Assembly (NCBI RefSeq): GCF_900536025.1
Contig: NZ_UNOZ01000023.1
Coordinates: forward strand, 1-64,000
Reading direction: 5' to 3'
Source: Pseudomonas reidholzensis
Lineage (GTDB): Bacteria > Pseudomonadota > Gammaproteobacteria > Pseudomonadales > Pseudomonadaceae
DNA length: 64,000 bases
The position numbers and the translations under genes were made by a program. This document shows positions 8,981 to 19,037 of this stretch, one piece after another; positions within the stretch are counted from its first letter, which is position 1; each line of letters starts with the position of its first letter. The notes below the pieces were generated by a model. It had not been told where the DNA came from. It made no database searches and saw only the letters and a program-made list of their open reading frames with translations.

Positions 8981-10054
8981 TTACCAACCAAATCGCAGGC
9001 CATCGAACGGCTTGGGCGCCGTCGCCTGGACCGCCCCCGGCTGTTCGTTGGGGGTAACGCCCTGAGGGGCCGGGGCCGGGGGCTCGGCAGGTGCCGCAGC
9101 GTCGGCCTGCAGTTCATGCAGCTTGGCCAGGCCCAACTGGGCGCGCAGCTGGTCGCGATTGCCGGTGACCTGGTAGGTCAGGGTGCCGCCGTCGGCCAGC
9201 TGCAGGCGCGGGCCATAGGGCTCGAGTACGCGGCTCAGCTCGGCATAGCGCTTCAGGTTCATGCCCTGCACCTGGACCTGCAGCTCGCTGCTGGCGCCGG
9301 GACGGGTGACATAGCGCGGCGCCAGGCGGCTGCTCACGGCGAGCATCACCGCATCGGCCAGGGCCGCCTGATCGGCGCCTTCGGCCTGGCCCTGCTCGCG
9401 CTGGTCGCCCAGCCACAGCTGCCATTTGCCCTGCCACTTGCCGTCGGCTTCATGGGCGTGCACGGCCAGCAAGGCATCGGCGCCATAGCGTTCGGACGCT
9501 TCGCGCAGCGCGGCGGGGTCCTTGCCTTCGAGTTGCTTGGCAGTGGCCACCAGTTGTTCCTGCAGGTCGGCCAACGGCAGCCGCAGCGGCAAGCCGCGGT
9601 GCTGGGCGGCCTGGCGCAGCGGTTGGGCCGCGCCCTGGCCGTCACCGACCAGGCTGCTGCCGTCGACCGTGTCGTTCAGCCACCAGCCAAGAATTGACGG
9701 CCGGTTGTTGCCCCACAAGGCCAGCCCGGCCTTGCGCAAGGCGCGCTCGGTGCTGCCGGGGTCGAACTCGACCAGCACGCTTTCCGGCGGGCCGGCATCG
9801 CTGCCGACCTGGTTGATGATTTGTTGCGGGTCTTTGCGCAGGGCGGCCAGGGCCGGGTTCTGCGGGGCCTTGGGGTCGCCGGTGAGGCGCAGCACCAAGG
9901 TATCCAGGGCACGCCCGGTGGCCTGGGTGCGGGCATCGCTGCCCTGCCCTTCGAGGGGTTCGCGGACCTGGTAGAGGCCGGCAACGCTTTCTGCCTGGGC
10001 CGCACCGGCCAGCAGGGCCAGGCCGGCCACAGCCAGGTAATTGACAACACGCAT
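8981..10054 (-). CDS. DUF2066 domain periplasmic protein
   Basis: This 357-residue protein begins with a Sec signal peptide (VVNYLAVAGLALLAGAAQAE) and is otherwise a DUF2066-type protein of unknown function. It has an Ala/Leu-rich fold and a short C-terminal Pro-rich stretch (AEPPAPAPQG). I start at MRVVNYLAV; the open frame extends much further upstream but is not plausible. In pseudomonads it regularly sits between purM and perM or hda. Here it is divergent from purM across a 340-bp gap that holds both promoters. Confidence 0.8.
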   Translation of the reverse strand: MRVVNYLAVAGLALLAGAAQAESVAGLYQVREPLEGQGSDARTQATGRALDTLVLRLTGDPKAPQNPALAALRKDPQQIINQVGSDAGPPESVLVEFDPGSTERALRKAGLALWGNNRPSILGWWLNDTVDGSSLVGDGQGAAQPLRQAAQHRGLPLRLPLADLQEQLVATAKQLEGKDPAALREASERYGADALLAVHAHEADGKWQGKWQLWLGDQREQGQAEGADQAALADAVMLAVSSRLAPRYVTRPGASSELQVQVQGMNLKRYAELSRVLEPYGPRLQLADGGTLTYQVTGNRDQLRAQLGLAKLHELQADAAAPAEPPAPAPQGVTPNEQPGAVQATAPKPFDGLRFGW

Positions 10055-10394
10055 GGAGGATTCCTGTCCTGATGAACGAGGGGCGCGGAGCACCGAACCT
10101 GCTGGCTGTGACCGCAGCGCGTGAAGAACGCTCCGTCGGGCCAGCGATTTGCTCCGATCGCCATGCCTATACCTTATACAGCCACCGCCCTGGCAACCAG
10201 TCGCGGACCGTGAAAGGATGTTTTTGCCGATTTCCCACCCTGCCCGTCGGCCTGAGGATGGCCGCTGCCCGGCAACCCTGATAAAATCGCGCGCCTTCGC
10301 AGACCAGTGACGAACAGGCAGCCGCCGCTGCAACAGCCGGCCTTGGCCGTCGCGGTCGTTTTCCCGAATCCCTCCCTCCTAAAGGCCTGGATCA
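10055..10394. promoter_or_regulatory. Divergent promoter region between DUF2066 gene and purM
   Basis: This 340-bp gap has no supportable gene. It must hold promoters for both strands. A GATAAAAT element at about 10279-10286 could be a -10 region for purM. I found no terminator, REP or PurR-like palindrome I could defend. Confidence 0.4.
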
Positions 10395-11453
10395 ATGAGC
10401 AAGCAACCCTCCCTGAGCTACAAGGACGCCGGTGTAGACATCGACGCCGGCGAAGCACTGGTCGAACGCATCAAGGGCGTGGCCAAGCGCACCGCACGCC
10501 CTGAGGTCATGGGTGGCCTGGGCGGCTTCGGCGCCCTCTGCGAGATCCCGGCCGGCTACAAACAGCCGGTTCTGGTCTCCGGCACCGACGGCGTCGGCAC
10601 CAAGCTGCGCCTGGCGCTGAACCTGAACAAGCACGACAGCATCGGCCAGGACCTGGTCGCCATGTGCGTCAACGACCTGGTGGTCTGCGGTGCCGAGCCG
10701 CTGTTCTTCCTCGACTACTACGCCACCGGCAAGCTCAACGTCGACGTCGCCGCCACCGTGGTGACCGGCATTGGCGCGGGTTGCGAGCTGGCTGGCTGCT
10801 CCCTGGTCGGTGGTGAAACCGCCGAGATGCCGGGCATGTACGAAGGCGAAGACTACGACCTGGCCGGCTTCTGCGTCGGCGTGGTCGAGAAGGCCGAGAT
10901 CATCGACGGCTCGAAAGTCGCCAGCGGTGACGCCCTGATCGCCCTGCCATCGTCCGGCCCGCACTCCAACGGCTACTCGCTGATCCGCAAGATCCTCGAA
11001 GTGTCCGGCACCGACATCGAGAGCACCCAGCTCGACGGTACCCCGCTGGCCGACCTGCTGATGGCCCCGACGCGTATCTACGTCAAGCCGCTGCTCAAGC
11101 TGATCAAGGACACCGGCGCGGTCAAGGCCATGGCCCACATCACCGGTGGTGGCCTGCTCGACAACATCCCGCGGGTACTGCCGAAGAACGCCCAGGCGAT
11201 CATCGACGTGGCCAGCTGGCAGCGTCCGGTGGTGTTCGACTTCCTGCAGGAAAAAGGCAACGTCGACGAGCACGAGATGCACCGCGTACTGAACTGCGGC
11301 GTGGGCATGGTCATCTGCGTTGCCCAGGACCAGGTCGACAACGCCCTGAACGTGCTGCGCGCCGCCGGTGAGCAGCCATGGGTCATCGGCCAGATCGCCG
11401 ATGCCGCCGAAGGCGCTGCCCAGGTCGACCTGCAGAACCTCAAGGCACACTGA
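10395..11453 (+). CDS. purM: Phosphoribosylformylglycinamidine cyclo-ligase
   Basis: This 352-residue enzyme closes the imidazole ring of AIR in purine synthesis, using ATP. The family signature [12 protein letters not shown] lies near residues 63-74, and [13 protein letters not shown] is the conserved C-terminal-domain motif. The length is standard. Its TGA overlaps the purN ATG (bases 11451-11455 read TGATG), so translation of the two is coupled. Confidence 0.98.
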   Translation: MSKQPSLSYKDAGVDIDAGEALVERIKGVAKRTARPEVMGGLGGFGALCEIPAGYKQPVLVSGTDGVGTKLRLALNLNKHDSIGQDLVAMCVNDLVVCGAEPLFFLDYYATGKLNVDVAATVVTGIGAGCELAGCSLVGGETAEMPGMYEGEDYDLAGFCVGVVEKAEIIDGSKVASGDALIALPSSGPHSNGYSLIRKILEVSGTDIESTQLDGTPLADLLMAPTRIYVKPLLKLIKDTGAVKAMAHITGGGLLDNIPRVLPKNAQAIIDVASWQRPVVFDFLQEKGNVDEHEMHRVLNCGVGMVICVAQDQVDNALNVLRAAGEQPWVIGQIADAAEGAAQVDLQNLKAH

Positions 11454-12106
11454 TGCCGAGCAAGTCCTGCAACGTGGTGGTGTTGCTGTCGGGTTCCGGC
11501 AGCAACCTGCAAGCGCTGATCGACAACAGCCGTGGCCCTGACAGCCCGGTGCGCATCTGCGGGGTGATCGCCAACCGTGCCGACGCCTATGGCCTCGAGC
11601 GGGCCAAGGCCGCCGGCATCGACACCGCGGTCCTGCAACACCAGGGTTTCGACGGCCGTGAAGCCTTCGATGCGGCGCTGATGGCGCTGATCGACCGCTT
11701 CGCCCCGGACCTGGTGGTGCTGGCCGGCTTCATGCGCATCCTCAGTGGCGGCTTCGTGCGCCACTACCAGGGCCGCCTGCTCAACATCCACCCGTCGTTG
11801 CTGCCCAAGTACAAGGGCCTGCATACCCACCAGCGCGCGCTGGAGGCGGGTGATGCCGAGCATGGCTGCAGCGTGCACTTCGTCACCGAGGAACTCGATG
11901 GCGGGCCTCTGGTCGTACAGGCTGTGGTAGCGGTGACGGCAGACGACACCGCGCAGAGCCTGGCCAGCCGGGTTCACCAGCAAGAACACCAGATCTACCC
12001 GCTGGCGGTGCGCTGGTTCGCCGAAGGACGCTTGCGTCTGGGTGAACACGGTGCGTTACTGGATGGCCAGCCGCTGGCGGCCAGCGGTCACTTGATTCGA
12101 CCTTAG
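11453..12106 (+). CDS. purN: Phosphoribosylglycinamide formyltransferase (10-formyl-THF)
   Basis: This 217-residue enzyme formylates GAR with 10-formyltetrahydrofolate. The phosphate-binding SGSGSNLQALID motif is at residues 12-23, and the catalytic NIHPSLLPKYKGLHTHQRAL block carries the Asn and His, with Asp in ELDGGPLVVQ. It begins at the ATG overlapping the purM stop; the longer frame starting at 11378 runs inside purM. The DUF3108 gene follows eight bases later. Confidence 0.97.
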   Translation: MPSKSCNVVVLLSGSGSNLQALIDNSRGPDSPVRICGVIANRADAYGLERAKAAGIDTAVLQHQGFDGREAFDAALMALIDRFAPDLVVLAGFMRILSGGFVRHYQGRLLNIHPSLLPKYKGLHTHQRALEAGDAEHGCSVHFVTEELDGGPLVVQAVVAVTADDTAQSLASRVHQQEHQIYPLAVRWFAEGRLRLGEHGALLDGQPLAASGHLIRP

Positions 12107-12114
12107 GAGAATGT

Positions 12115-12825
12115 ATGCGTCGCGCCCTGCTGATGGCTCTCGCCGTGCTTGCCCTGCCCCTCCAGGCAGCTGAACTCAAGCCGTTTTCGGCCAGCTACAC
12201 CGCCGACTGGAAGCAGCTGCCCATGAGCGGCACCGCCGAGCGCAGCCTGGTCAAGAATGCCAACGGGACCTGGGACCTTAACTTCAAGGCTTCCATGATG
12301 ATCGCCAGCCTGACCGAGCAAAGCACGCTGAAGCTGGACAACGACACCCTGCTGCCACAGAAGTACCACTTCGAGCGTGGCGGCCTGGGCAAGGCCAAGA
12401 AGGTCGACCTGGACTTCGACTGGAGCAGCAAGAAGGTCACCGGCAGCGACCGTGGCGATGCCATCAACCTGCCGCTCAACCGCGGTGTGCTGGACAAGTC
12501 GTCGTATCAGCTGGCGCTGCAGCATGACGTTGCCGCGGGCAAGAAGAGCATGACCTACCAGGTGGTCGACGGTGACGAGATCGACACCTACGACTTCCGC
12601 GTACTGGGCACCGAGAAGGTCACCACCAAGACCGGCCAGGTCGATGCGGTCAAGGTCGAGCGCGTGCGCGACCCGAGCCAGAGCAAGCGCATCACCGAGC
12701 TGTGGTTCGCCAAGGACTGGGACTACCTGCTGGTGCAACTGCGCCAGGTCGAGACCGACGGCAAGGAGTACGTGATCGTGCTGCAGGATGGCACGGTCGA
12801 TGGCAGGTCGGTCAAAGGCAATTGA
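12115..12825 (+). CDS. DUF3108 periplasmic protein
   Basis: This 236-residue protein has a clear Sec signal peptide (MRRALLMALAVLALPLQA) and then a beta-rich DUF3108 domain, probably a lipocalin-like barrel judged by its many short alternating strands. Its function is not established. It sits eight bases after purN with GGAG just before its ATG, so it is co-transcribed with purMN, as in other pseudomonads. A terminator follows. Confidence 0.85.
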   Translation: MRRALLMALAVLALPLQAAELKPFSASYTADWKQLPMSGTAERSLVKNANGTWDLNFKASMMIASLTEQSTLKLDNDTLLPQKYHFERGGLGKAKKVDLDFDWSSKKVTGSDRGDAINLPLNRGVLDKSSYQLALQHDVAAGKKSMTYQVVDGDEIDTYDFRVLGTEKVTTKTGQVDAVKVERVRDPSQSKRITELWFAKDWDYLLVQLRQVETDGKEYVIVLQDGTVDGRSVKGN

Positions 12826-12852
12826 TGGCCTGAGGCTGGTTGCTGGATCTGG

Positions 12853-12882
12853 AGACCCCGCCGTGTGCGGGGTTTCTTTTTT
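12853..12882 (+). terminator. Terminator of the purM-purN-DUF3108 operon
   Basis: The stem ACCCCGC with GCGGGGT and a CGTGT loop is followed by a T-rich tract about 30 bases after the DUF3108 stop. Confidence 0.8.
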
Positions 12883-12904
12883 GGGCTTGGCTTGGCTTGC
12901 AAGT

Positions 12905-13720
12905 TATGGGCTTATCCATTCGATGTGGTGGCGCTTATGGCCCCTTCCGCCCTTACGGCGGGTCACTTTTTTTCTTGGAAAAAAGTAACCAAAAACCGCC
13001 GGCTCCCACATACGGCCCTCCGCTGCGCTGCGGGTTCCCTCACTCCGGCCTTGCTCCCGCGTGGACCGGGCTGTACGGGCCTTCCTGGCCCGCAGCCCTT
13101 GCCGGCCATCCATGGCCGTCACCTCGCTCCGCAAGACCTCCGTTCGGCCTCCTGAGGTCGCCAAGTTACGGGTGGCGCCTGGGCTGGCGTTATCTTCGAC
13201 AGTGGCAATGGTGGTGGATAGTTTGGCCTCTTCGCGGGTAAACCCGCTCCCACAGGGACCGCAGTGGCCTTACAGTCAGCAGAGAACCTGTGGGAGCGGG
13301 TTTACCCGCGAAGAGGCCGGAACTGCCAATGCAAATTCTGGCGCTGACGCGCTGTACCGCCCTTATAAACCCGCGAGAGCGCAGCGATTCGCCAGCCGTT
13401 GCCCTGGCCCTTGATCTGGCCTTTGATCTTGATCTGGCTTGTGATCTTGATCTACCGCGACTTCAGGAGGCCGAACGGAGGTCTTGCGGAGTGAGGTGAC
13501 GGCCATGGATGGCCGGCAAGCGCCGCGGGCCAGGAAGGCCCGTCCGGCGCGGTCCTCACGGGAGCAAGGCCGGAGTGAGGGAACCCGTAGCGCAGCGAAG
13601 GGCCGGATGCAGGAGCCAAGACCTTTTGGTTACTTTTGGGGCGTTTGCCAAAAGTGACCCGCCGTAAGGGCGGAAGGGGCCAGTAGCCGCACCCCACCCA
13701 ATGGATAAGCCCCCTACCCA
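12905..13720. repeat. Composite dispersed repeat, copy 3 (inverted relative to copy 2)
   Basis: This is the same two-arm element as copy 2 but flipped. The arm lacking the hexamer array comes first (12905-13165, reverse), then the spacer, the REPIN (13225-13318) and the arm with the TTGATC array (about 13335-13712, forward). The second arm differs from all others at the hairpin: GGTTACTTTTGG pairs with CCAAAAGTGACC around a different loop (13627-13658). It fills the gap between the DUF3108 gene and cobS and touches the cobS 3' end. Confidence 0.9.
13225..13318. repeat. REPIN inside composite copy 3
   Basis: An inverted REP pair of the same sequence class as in copy 2 (GCGGGTAAACCCGC cores, outer GGCCTCTTCGCGGG), in the opposite element orientation. 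Confidence 0.85.
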
Positions 13721-14454
13721 ACCGGCATCAACGCCAGCCCCAGCACCACCGCCAACTCCAGCAACTCCAGCAGCGCTCCGGCTGTATCCCCGGTCGTACC
13801 GCCCAGCCGCCGGCACATAACCTGGCGCAACGCGATAAACACCCCCAGCGAAAGCAGCAGCACCCACACCGCCGCCCACCCGCCCATCACCCCACAGCCC
13901 AAAGCACTAGCCACCAGCACCCAACCAGCAGCGCGCCGCGGCAGGTGTTCGGCCAAGGCCTGCCCCAGCCCCCCCGGCCGTACATACGGCGTACTCAGAA
14001 ACAACCCCAGCAACGCCGCCCGCCCAATCACCGGCGCCAGCAGCAACAAGGCCCCCGCCCCCCGCTCCACCAGCACCCACAGCGCACAGAACTTCAACAG
14101 CAGCACCAACCCCAGCGTCACCACCGCGATCGGCCCACTGCGCGGGTCCTTCATGATCAGCAAGGTGCGCTCACGATCACCAAAACCACCCAGCCAGGCA
14201 TCCGCGCTGTCAGCCAGGCCATCCAGGTGCAAGGCGCCGCTGAGCACCACCCACAGCGTCAACAGCAACGCCGCGTGCAACGGCGCCGCCGTGCCCTGCA
14301 GCAGATAACTGGCCAGCCACAGCAGCCCCCCGAACAGCAGCCCGACCAGCGGGTAGAACAGCAACGAGCGACCGTTTTCACGCGGCGCCGGCATGCCGGG
14401 CAGGGTTACCGGCAGGCTGCTGAGAAATTGCAGGGCAATCCACCAGGGCAGCAT
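13714..14454 (-). CDS. cobS: Adenosylcobinamide-GDP ribazoletransferase
   Basis: This 246-residue inner-membrane enzyme joins adenosylcobinamide-GDP to alpha-ribazole (phosphate), completing the nucleotide loop of B12. It has several hydrophobic helices, and the metal-binding signature LHLDGLADSADAWLGG lies near residues 75-90. It is the last gene of the B12 operon, two bases from cobC. Its 3' end runs into composite repeat copy 3, so the operon terminator, if any, must lie within the repeat hairpins. Confidence 0.95.
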   Translation of the reverse strand: MLPWWIALQFLSSLPVTLPGMPAPRENGRSLLFYPLVGLLFGGLLWLASYLLQGTAAPLHAALLLTLWVVLSGALHLDGLADSADAWLGGFGDRERTLLIMKDPRSGPIAVVTLGLVLLLKFCALWVLVERGAGALLLLAPVIGRAALLGLFLSTPYVRPGGLGQALAEHLPRRAAGWVLVASALGCGVMGGWAAVWVLLLSLGVFIALRQVMCRRLGGTTGDTAGALLELLELAVVLGLALMPVG

Positions 14455-14455
14455 C

Positions 14456-15022
14456 TCAAGCCACCTCCCGCAACTGCCCGTCCTGCAGCGTCAGGCGCAC
14501 CAACGCAGCATGGCCAACCTCGACCTGCAACAACTGCTCACGCGGCAAGCCACGCGCCCGCGCCAGCAACAGGCGCATCACCCCGCCATGGGTTACCAGC
14601 AGCACGCGCTTGCCGGCATAGCGGCCCTGCAAGCGCTCGATGGCCGCCAGCACCCGCGCCGAAAACGCCTCCACCGGCTCGCCAGCCGGCGGCGTAAAGG
14701 CATACGGATCGGCCCAGAAAAGCCCGAGCTGCTCGGCCTGGGTCTCCATCAACTGCGCAGCGCTATGGCCCTCCCAGTCACCAAAATGCAGCTCCTGAAC
14801 GCCGGCTTCACGGTGCACCGGCAACGCCAGTCGCGCGCCCAGTTCCTCGGCGAAGCGCGCACAGCGCTGCAGCGGCGAACTCACCAGCACATCCCACGGG
14901 CCGGCCTGTGCCACCGCCGCACGCATCTGCGCCCAGCCGTGCTCGGTCAGGGCGTCGTCGAGGCTGCCGCGCAGGCCGCCACCCAGTTCTGTCTCACCGT
15001 GACGCAGCAGGTCGAGGATCAT
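14456..15022 (-). CDS. cobC: Alpha-ribazole phosphatase (histidine phosphatase family)
   Basis: This 188-residue phosphoglycerate-mutase-like enzyme removes the 5'-phosphate from alpha-ribazole phosphate or adenosylcobalamin phosphate. The RHGE motif (residues 7-10) carries the catalytic His, and the second His is in [13 protein letters not shown]. The start overlaps the cobT stop by four bases. The name follows Salmonella CobC; Pseudomonas nomenclature uses cobC for a different gene. Confidence 0.9.
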   Translation of the reverse strand: MILDLLRHGETELGGGLRGSLDDALTEHGWAQMRAAVAQAGPWDVLVSSPLQRCARFAEELGARLALPVHREAGVQELHFGDWEGHSAAQLMETQAEQLGLFWADPYAFTPPAGEPVEAFSARVLAAIERLQGRYAGKRVLLVTHGGVMRLLLARARGLPREQLLQVEVGHAALVRLTLQDGQLREVA

Positions 15023-16074
15023 GCCGGGCGGTCCGCCACTGCCGCTTCGGCGAAGGTCGCCATCTGCCCGTGCAGCGCGCAGGCCAGGCGCATCAGCGGT
15101 ACCGCCAGCGCCGCGCCACTGCCCTCACCCAGGCGCAGGCCAAGGGCCAGCAACGGCTCGGCCTGCAGGGCCGCGAGCAGCGCCTGATGGCCAGGCTCGG
15201 CGCCTTGATGGGCGAACAGCAGCCAGGCCCGGCAGTGCGGGTTGAGGCGCACCGCGACCAGCGCGGCGACGCTGCAGATGAAACCGTCGACCAGCACCGC
15301 CACCCCTTGCTGGGCACAGGCCAGGTAGGCACCGGCCAACGCGGCGATCTCGAACCCGCCCACGCAGGCCAGGGCCTGCAACGGGTCGTCGGCGCGCAGC
15401 CCGTGCAGCACCAGGGCGCGCTCGATCACCTCGGCCTTGTGGCGCACCCCAGCGCTGTCCAGGCCGGTGCCCGGCCCACTCAACTCGCGCGCCGGGCAAC
15501 CAAGCAAGGTGCTCGCCACAGCGGCGGCGGCGGTGGTGTTGCCGATGCCCATCTCGCCGCCGATAAACAGCTGCGCGCCCGCCTCGGCCGCGCGCGATGC
15601 GCTGTCGCGGCCCGCCTGCAGCGCCGCGCGCAGTTGCGCGTCGGTCATCGCCGGGCGCTGGGCGAAGTTGGCCGTGCCGGCGCCCAGGCGCAAGTGGCGC
15701 ACCCCAGGCAGCGCCAACGCGGGGTCGATGGTGCCCAGGTCGACCACTTCCAGGCTGGCGTCGAGCTGGCGGGCGAGCACGCTGATCGCCGCACCGCCAC
15801 CGACGAAGTTGCGCAGCATCTGCCCGGTGACCGCCTGCGGGTAAGCCGAGATGCCCTCCTCGACCACGCCATGGTCGCCGGCAAAAATGGTGATCGCGAC
15901 CCGCTCCAGGCTCGGCCGCTCACGCCCTTGCAGGCCGGCCAGGGTCAGCGCCAGGGTTTCCAGCTGGCCCAGCGAGCCGGCGGGTTTGGTCAGTTGCTGC
16001 TGACGGGCGCGGGCCTGCTCCATGGCCGCGTGGTCGACAGGTTGGCAGGCATCGCGCCACCAGGATTGAGTCAT
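15019..16074 (-). CDS. cobT: Nicotinate-nucleotide-dimethylbenzimidazole phosphoribosyltransferase
   Basis: This 351-residue enzyme makes alpha-ribazole phosphate from dimethylbenzimidazole and nicotinate mononucleotide, activating the lower ligand supplied by BluB. The conserved [17 protein letters not shown] block lies near the middle, and the catalytic Glu region [15 protein letters not shown] is near the C terminus. Four-base overlaps on both sides (cobC, cobP) show tight coupling. Confidence 0.95.
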   Translation of the reverse strand: MTQSWWRDACQPVDHAAMEQARARQQQLTKPAGSLGQLETLALTLAGLQGRERPSLERVAITIFAGDHGVVEEGISAYPQAVTGQMLRNFVGGGAAISVLARQLDASLEVVDLGTIDPALALPGVRHLRLGAGTANFAQRPAMTDAQLRAALQAGRDSASRAAEAGAQLFIGGEMGIGNTTAAAAVASTLLGCPARELSGPGTGLDSAGVRHKAEVIERALVLHGLRADDPLQALACVGGFEIAALAGAYLACAQQGVAVLVDGFICSVAALVAVRLNPHCRAWLLFAHQGAEPGHQALLAALQAEPLLALGLRLGEGSGAALAVPLMRLACALHGQMATFAEAAVADRPA

Positions 16075-16592
16075 AGAGCAGGTCCTTTGAGCATGAGGGG
16101 AAGGCCGGCCACGGTCAGCACCACGCGCTCGCAGCGCTCGGCCACGGCCTGGTGCAGCCAGCCGGCCTGGTCGACGTAGCGGCGGGTCAGCTCGCCCATG
16201 GGCACCACGCCCAGGCCGGTTTCGTTGCTGACCAGGATAATCGTGCCGGGCAGGCTTTGCAGGCAGTCGAGCAGCGCGTCACGCTCGGCGGCCAGGCGCG
16301 GGTCGTCGTCGAGCATCAGCAGGTTGGTCAACCACAGGGTCAGGCAGTCGACCAGCAGGCAGCGACCGTCGGCCGCTTCGGCGCGCAGTACCGCGGCCAG
16401 CTGCAGCGGTTCTTCGATCAGTTGCCAGTGCGCGGGGCGGCGCTGGCGGTGCAGGCGCACCCGTTCGTTCATTTCGCCGTCGAGCGGCTCGCTGGTGGCG
16501 ATGTAGGTCACCGCCAGGCCAGTGTCCTGGGCCAGCTGTTCGGCCAGGCGGCTCTTGCCCGAGCGGGCGCCGCCAAGGATCAGGTTGCGCAT
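16071..16592 (-). CDS. cobP: Adenosylcobinamide kinase / adenosylcobinamide-phosphate guanylyltransferase
   Basis: This 173-residue bifunctional enzyme (CobP/CobU) phosphorylates adenosylcobinamide and transfers GMP to it. The P-loop GGARSGKS is at residues 6-13. [13 protein letters not shown] and [12 protein letters not shown] are family signatures. The ATG at 16592 directly follows the cobQ stop with one base between; the longer frame reaching 16865 runs inside cobQ and is spurious. Confidence 0.95.
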   Translation of the reverse strand: MRNLILGGARSGKSRLAEQLAQDTGLAVTYIATSEPLDGEMNERVRLHRQRRPAHWQLIEEPLQLAAVLRAEAADGRCLLVDCLTLWLTNLLMLDDDPRLAAERDALLDCLQSLPGTIILVSNETGLGVVPMGELTRRYVDQAGWLHQAVAERCERVVLTVAGLPLMLKGPAL

Positions 16593-16593
16593 G

Positions 16594-18048
16594 TCAGGCG
16601 ACTCCACAGAGTTGGCGCAGCTGCGCGGTGTCCAGGTGTTTTTCGATGAGGTCGGCCAGGCGCTCGATATCCCGCTCGCGCAGGGCGTCGTAGTCGATGC
16701 TCTGCACCGCCTCCAGGCCCGCCCAGCGCAGCAACGCGGCGCACGAGTGGCTGCCTTCGAACAGACCATGCAGGTAGGTCGCGAGGATCTGCCCGTCGGC
16801 GCTGATGGCACCGTCGCAGCGGCCATCGGCGAGTTGCACGGCGGGTTGCTCCAGCGCCGGGCCACGGGTCACACCGGCATGGATTTCATACCCGCTGACC
16901 GCCGACTGCTCCAGCTGTAGGGTGCCGGAAACATTGCGCAGCTGTTTTTCGGCCTCGAGCTCAGTCACGTAGTCGAGCAGGCCAAGGCCGGGGCTGGTCC
17001 CGGCCGGGCCCTCGAGCCCCAGCGGATCTCGCACTTCGCGGCCGAGCATCTGCAGCCCGCCGCAGATGCCGATGAGCTTGCCGCCATAGCGCAGGTGACG
17101 CTCGATCGCCGTGCCCCAGCCACGCTCGCGCAGTTGCGCGAGGTCGGCGCGCACGCTCTTCGAGCCGGGCAGGATGATCAGGTCGGCCGGCGGGATCGGT
17201 TGCCCTGGGCCAATGAACTGCAAGTCGACCTGCGGGTGCAGGCGCAAGGGGTCGAAGTCGGTGTGGTTGCTGATGCGTGGCAGTACCGGCACGATCACCT
17301 TGAGCACCCGCTCGGCCTTGGCCGGCTGGCGCGCATCGATGGCGTCCTCGGCCTCCAGGTGCAGGTCGGTGACATACGGCAGCACGCCGAGCACGGGTTT
17401 GCTGGTGCGCTGTTCGAGCCAGTCGAGGCCGGGCTGCAGCAGGGCGATGTCGCCACGGAAGCGGTTGATGACGAAGCCCTTGACCCGCGCCTGCTCGCTG
17501 GGCGAGAGCAGCTCGAGGGTGCCGACCAGGTGGGCGAAGACGCCGCCGCGGTTGATATCAGCGACCAGGATCACCGGGCAGTCGACCGCCTCGGCAAAGC
17601 CCATGTTGGCGATGTCACCGGCGCGCAGGTTGATCTCCGCCGGCGAGCCGGCGCCCTCCACCATCACCACCGGATAGGCCGCCTGCAGGCGCTGGTGCGA
17701 GGCCAGCACGGCCTGCATGGCGATGGCCTTGTAGTCGTGGTAGGCCACGGCATTCATGCTGGTCACCGCACGGCCGTGGATGATCACCTGGGCGCCGGTG
17801 TCACTGTTGGGCTTGAGCAGCACCGGGTTCATGTCGGTGTGCGGCGCCAGCCGGCAGGCCTGGGCCTGCACCGCCTGGGCGCGGCCGATCTCGCCGCCGT
17901 CGGCGGTCACGGCGCTGTTCAGCGCCATGTTCTGCGGCTTGAACGGCACCACGCCGACGCCCTGGCGCAACAGCCAGCGGCACAGGGCAGTCACCAGCGT
18001 GCTCTTGCCGGCATCGGAAGTGGTGCCTTGCACCATGAGGGTGGTCAT
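16594..18048 (-). CDS. cobQ: Cobyric acid synthase (glutamine-hydrolysing)
   Basis: This 484-residue amidotransferase amidates positions b, d, e and g of adenosylcobyrinic acid a,c-diamide. The N-terminal MIN/ParA-like ATPase region starts with [14 protein letters not shown]. The C-terminal class I glutaminase domain has its nucleophile in [10 protein letters not shown] and a His in [10 protein letters not shown]. It overlaps cobD (threonine-phosphate decarboxylase type) by four bases upstream. Confidence 0.96.
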   Translation of the reverse strand: MTTLMVQGTTSDAGKSTLVTALCRWLLRQGVGVVPFKPQNMALNSAVTADGGEIGRAQAVQAQACRLAPHTDMNPVLLKPNSDTGAQVIIHGRAVTSMNAVAYHDYKAIAMQAVLASHQRLQAAYPVVMVEGAGSPAEINLRAGDIANMGFAEAVDCPVILVADINRGGVFAHLVGTLELLSPSEQARVKGFVINRFRGDIALLQPGLDWLEQRTSKPVLGVLPYVTDLHLEAEDAIDARQPAKAERVLKVIVPVLPRISNHTDFDPLRLHPQVDLQFIGPGQPIPPADLIILPGSKSVRADLAQLRERGWGTAIERHLRYGGKLIGICGGLQMLGREVRDPLGLEGPAGTSPGLGLLDYVTELEAEKQLRNVSGTLQLEQSAVSGYEIHAGVTRGPALEQPAVQLADGRCDGAISADGQILATYLHGLFEGSHSCAALLRWAGLEAVQSIDYDALRERDIERLADLIEKHLDTAQLRQLCGVA

Positions 18049-19037
18049 GCCGATTCCTTCTGATAGTCAGCCAGCGCGTGCCGCAGCCGCTGCTCGTCCA
18101 CCGGCGTGGCCGGCAGGCCGAAGCGCAGCGCCTGCGGATGCTCGAACAGGCGCACGAGAATGCCCCGTCGGGCGAGAAATTCATGCAGGCGGGCCGCCTG
18201 CTCGCCGCGTACGTACTGGAACAGGTCGCAGCCGCCGGTAGGGTCCAGGCCGGTTTGCCCGAGCAACTCGGCCAGACGCTGGCTGGCCTGCTGGCAGCGG
18301 GCGATCTGCGCCGCATGCGCCGCGGCATCGGCCAGGCAGGCCTGGCCAAGTACCCGGGTCGGGCCGGGCACGGTCCACGGGCCGAGCAGCTCGGCCAGGC
18401 GCTGCAGCAAGGTCTGTTCGGCCATGACGAAGCCGAGGCGGACACCGGCCAGGCCGAAGAACTTGCCGAACGAGCGCAACACGATCAGCCCGGGCCGCTC
18501 GGCGCAGTCGACCACGCTGTGCTGCGGGGTGTTGTCCATGAACGCTTCATCCACCACCAGCCACGCGCCGCGAGCAGCGAGGCGCGCATGCCAGTCGAGC
18601 AGGCGTGCACGCGGTAGGGTGCGGCCGGTGGGGTTGTTGGGGTTGACCAGCAACAGCACATCCAGTGTGTCGAGGGCCTGCTCGACCTGCTCGTCAGCCA
18701 ATTCGACCAGTGAGTGCCCGGCGCGCTGCCAGGCGTACGGGTGCTCGGCATAGCACGGCGCAAGCACCCCTACCCGACCGCCAGCACGCAGGTGCGGCAA
18801 GGCCTGGATCGCGGCTTGCGAGCCGGCCACTGGCAACAGCTGGGCAGCGCCGTAGTAAGCGCGCGCGGCCTGTTCCAGGCCGTCCTCGGTCTCTGGCAGA
18901 CGCGCCCAGGCGTCCAGCGGGATCGGCGGGATCGCGTACGGCCAGGGGGCAATGCCACTGGACAGGTCGAGCCACTGCTCGCGGGCGATCCCGTAGTGGC
19001 GCACGGCGCGTTGCAGGCGGCCTCCGTGTTCAAGCAT
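18045..19037 (-). CDS. cobD: Threonine-phosphate decarboxylase (class I/II PLP fold)
   Basis: This 330-residue PLP enzyme makes (R)-1-amino-2-propanol phosphate, the linker for the B12 nucleotide loop. The PLP lysine lies in [30 protein letters not shown] is the PLP/substrate loop and the C-terminal RFGLPA supplies the substrate-binding Arg. In Pseudomonas nomenclature this gene is called cobC. It overlaps the cbiB 3' end by eight bases. Confidence 0.92.
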   Translation of the reverse strand: MLEHGGRLQRAVRHYGIAREQWLDLSSGIAPWPYAIPPIPLDAWARLPETEDGLEQAARAYYGAAQLLPVAGSQAAIQALPHLRAGGRVGVLAPCYAEHPYAWQRAGHSLVELADEQVEQALDTLDVLLLVNPNNPTGRTLPRARLLDWHARLAARGAWLVVDEAFMDNTPQHSVVDCAERPGLIVLRSFGKFFGLAGVRLGFVMAEQTLLQRLAELLGPWTVPGPTRVLGQACLADAAAHAAQIARCQQASQRLAELLGQTGLDPTGGCDLFQYVRGEQAARLHEFLARRGILVRLFEHPQALRFGLPATPVDEQRLRHALADYQKESA

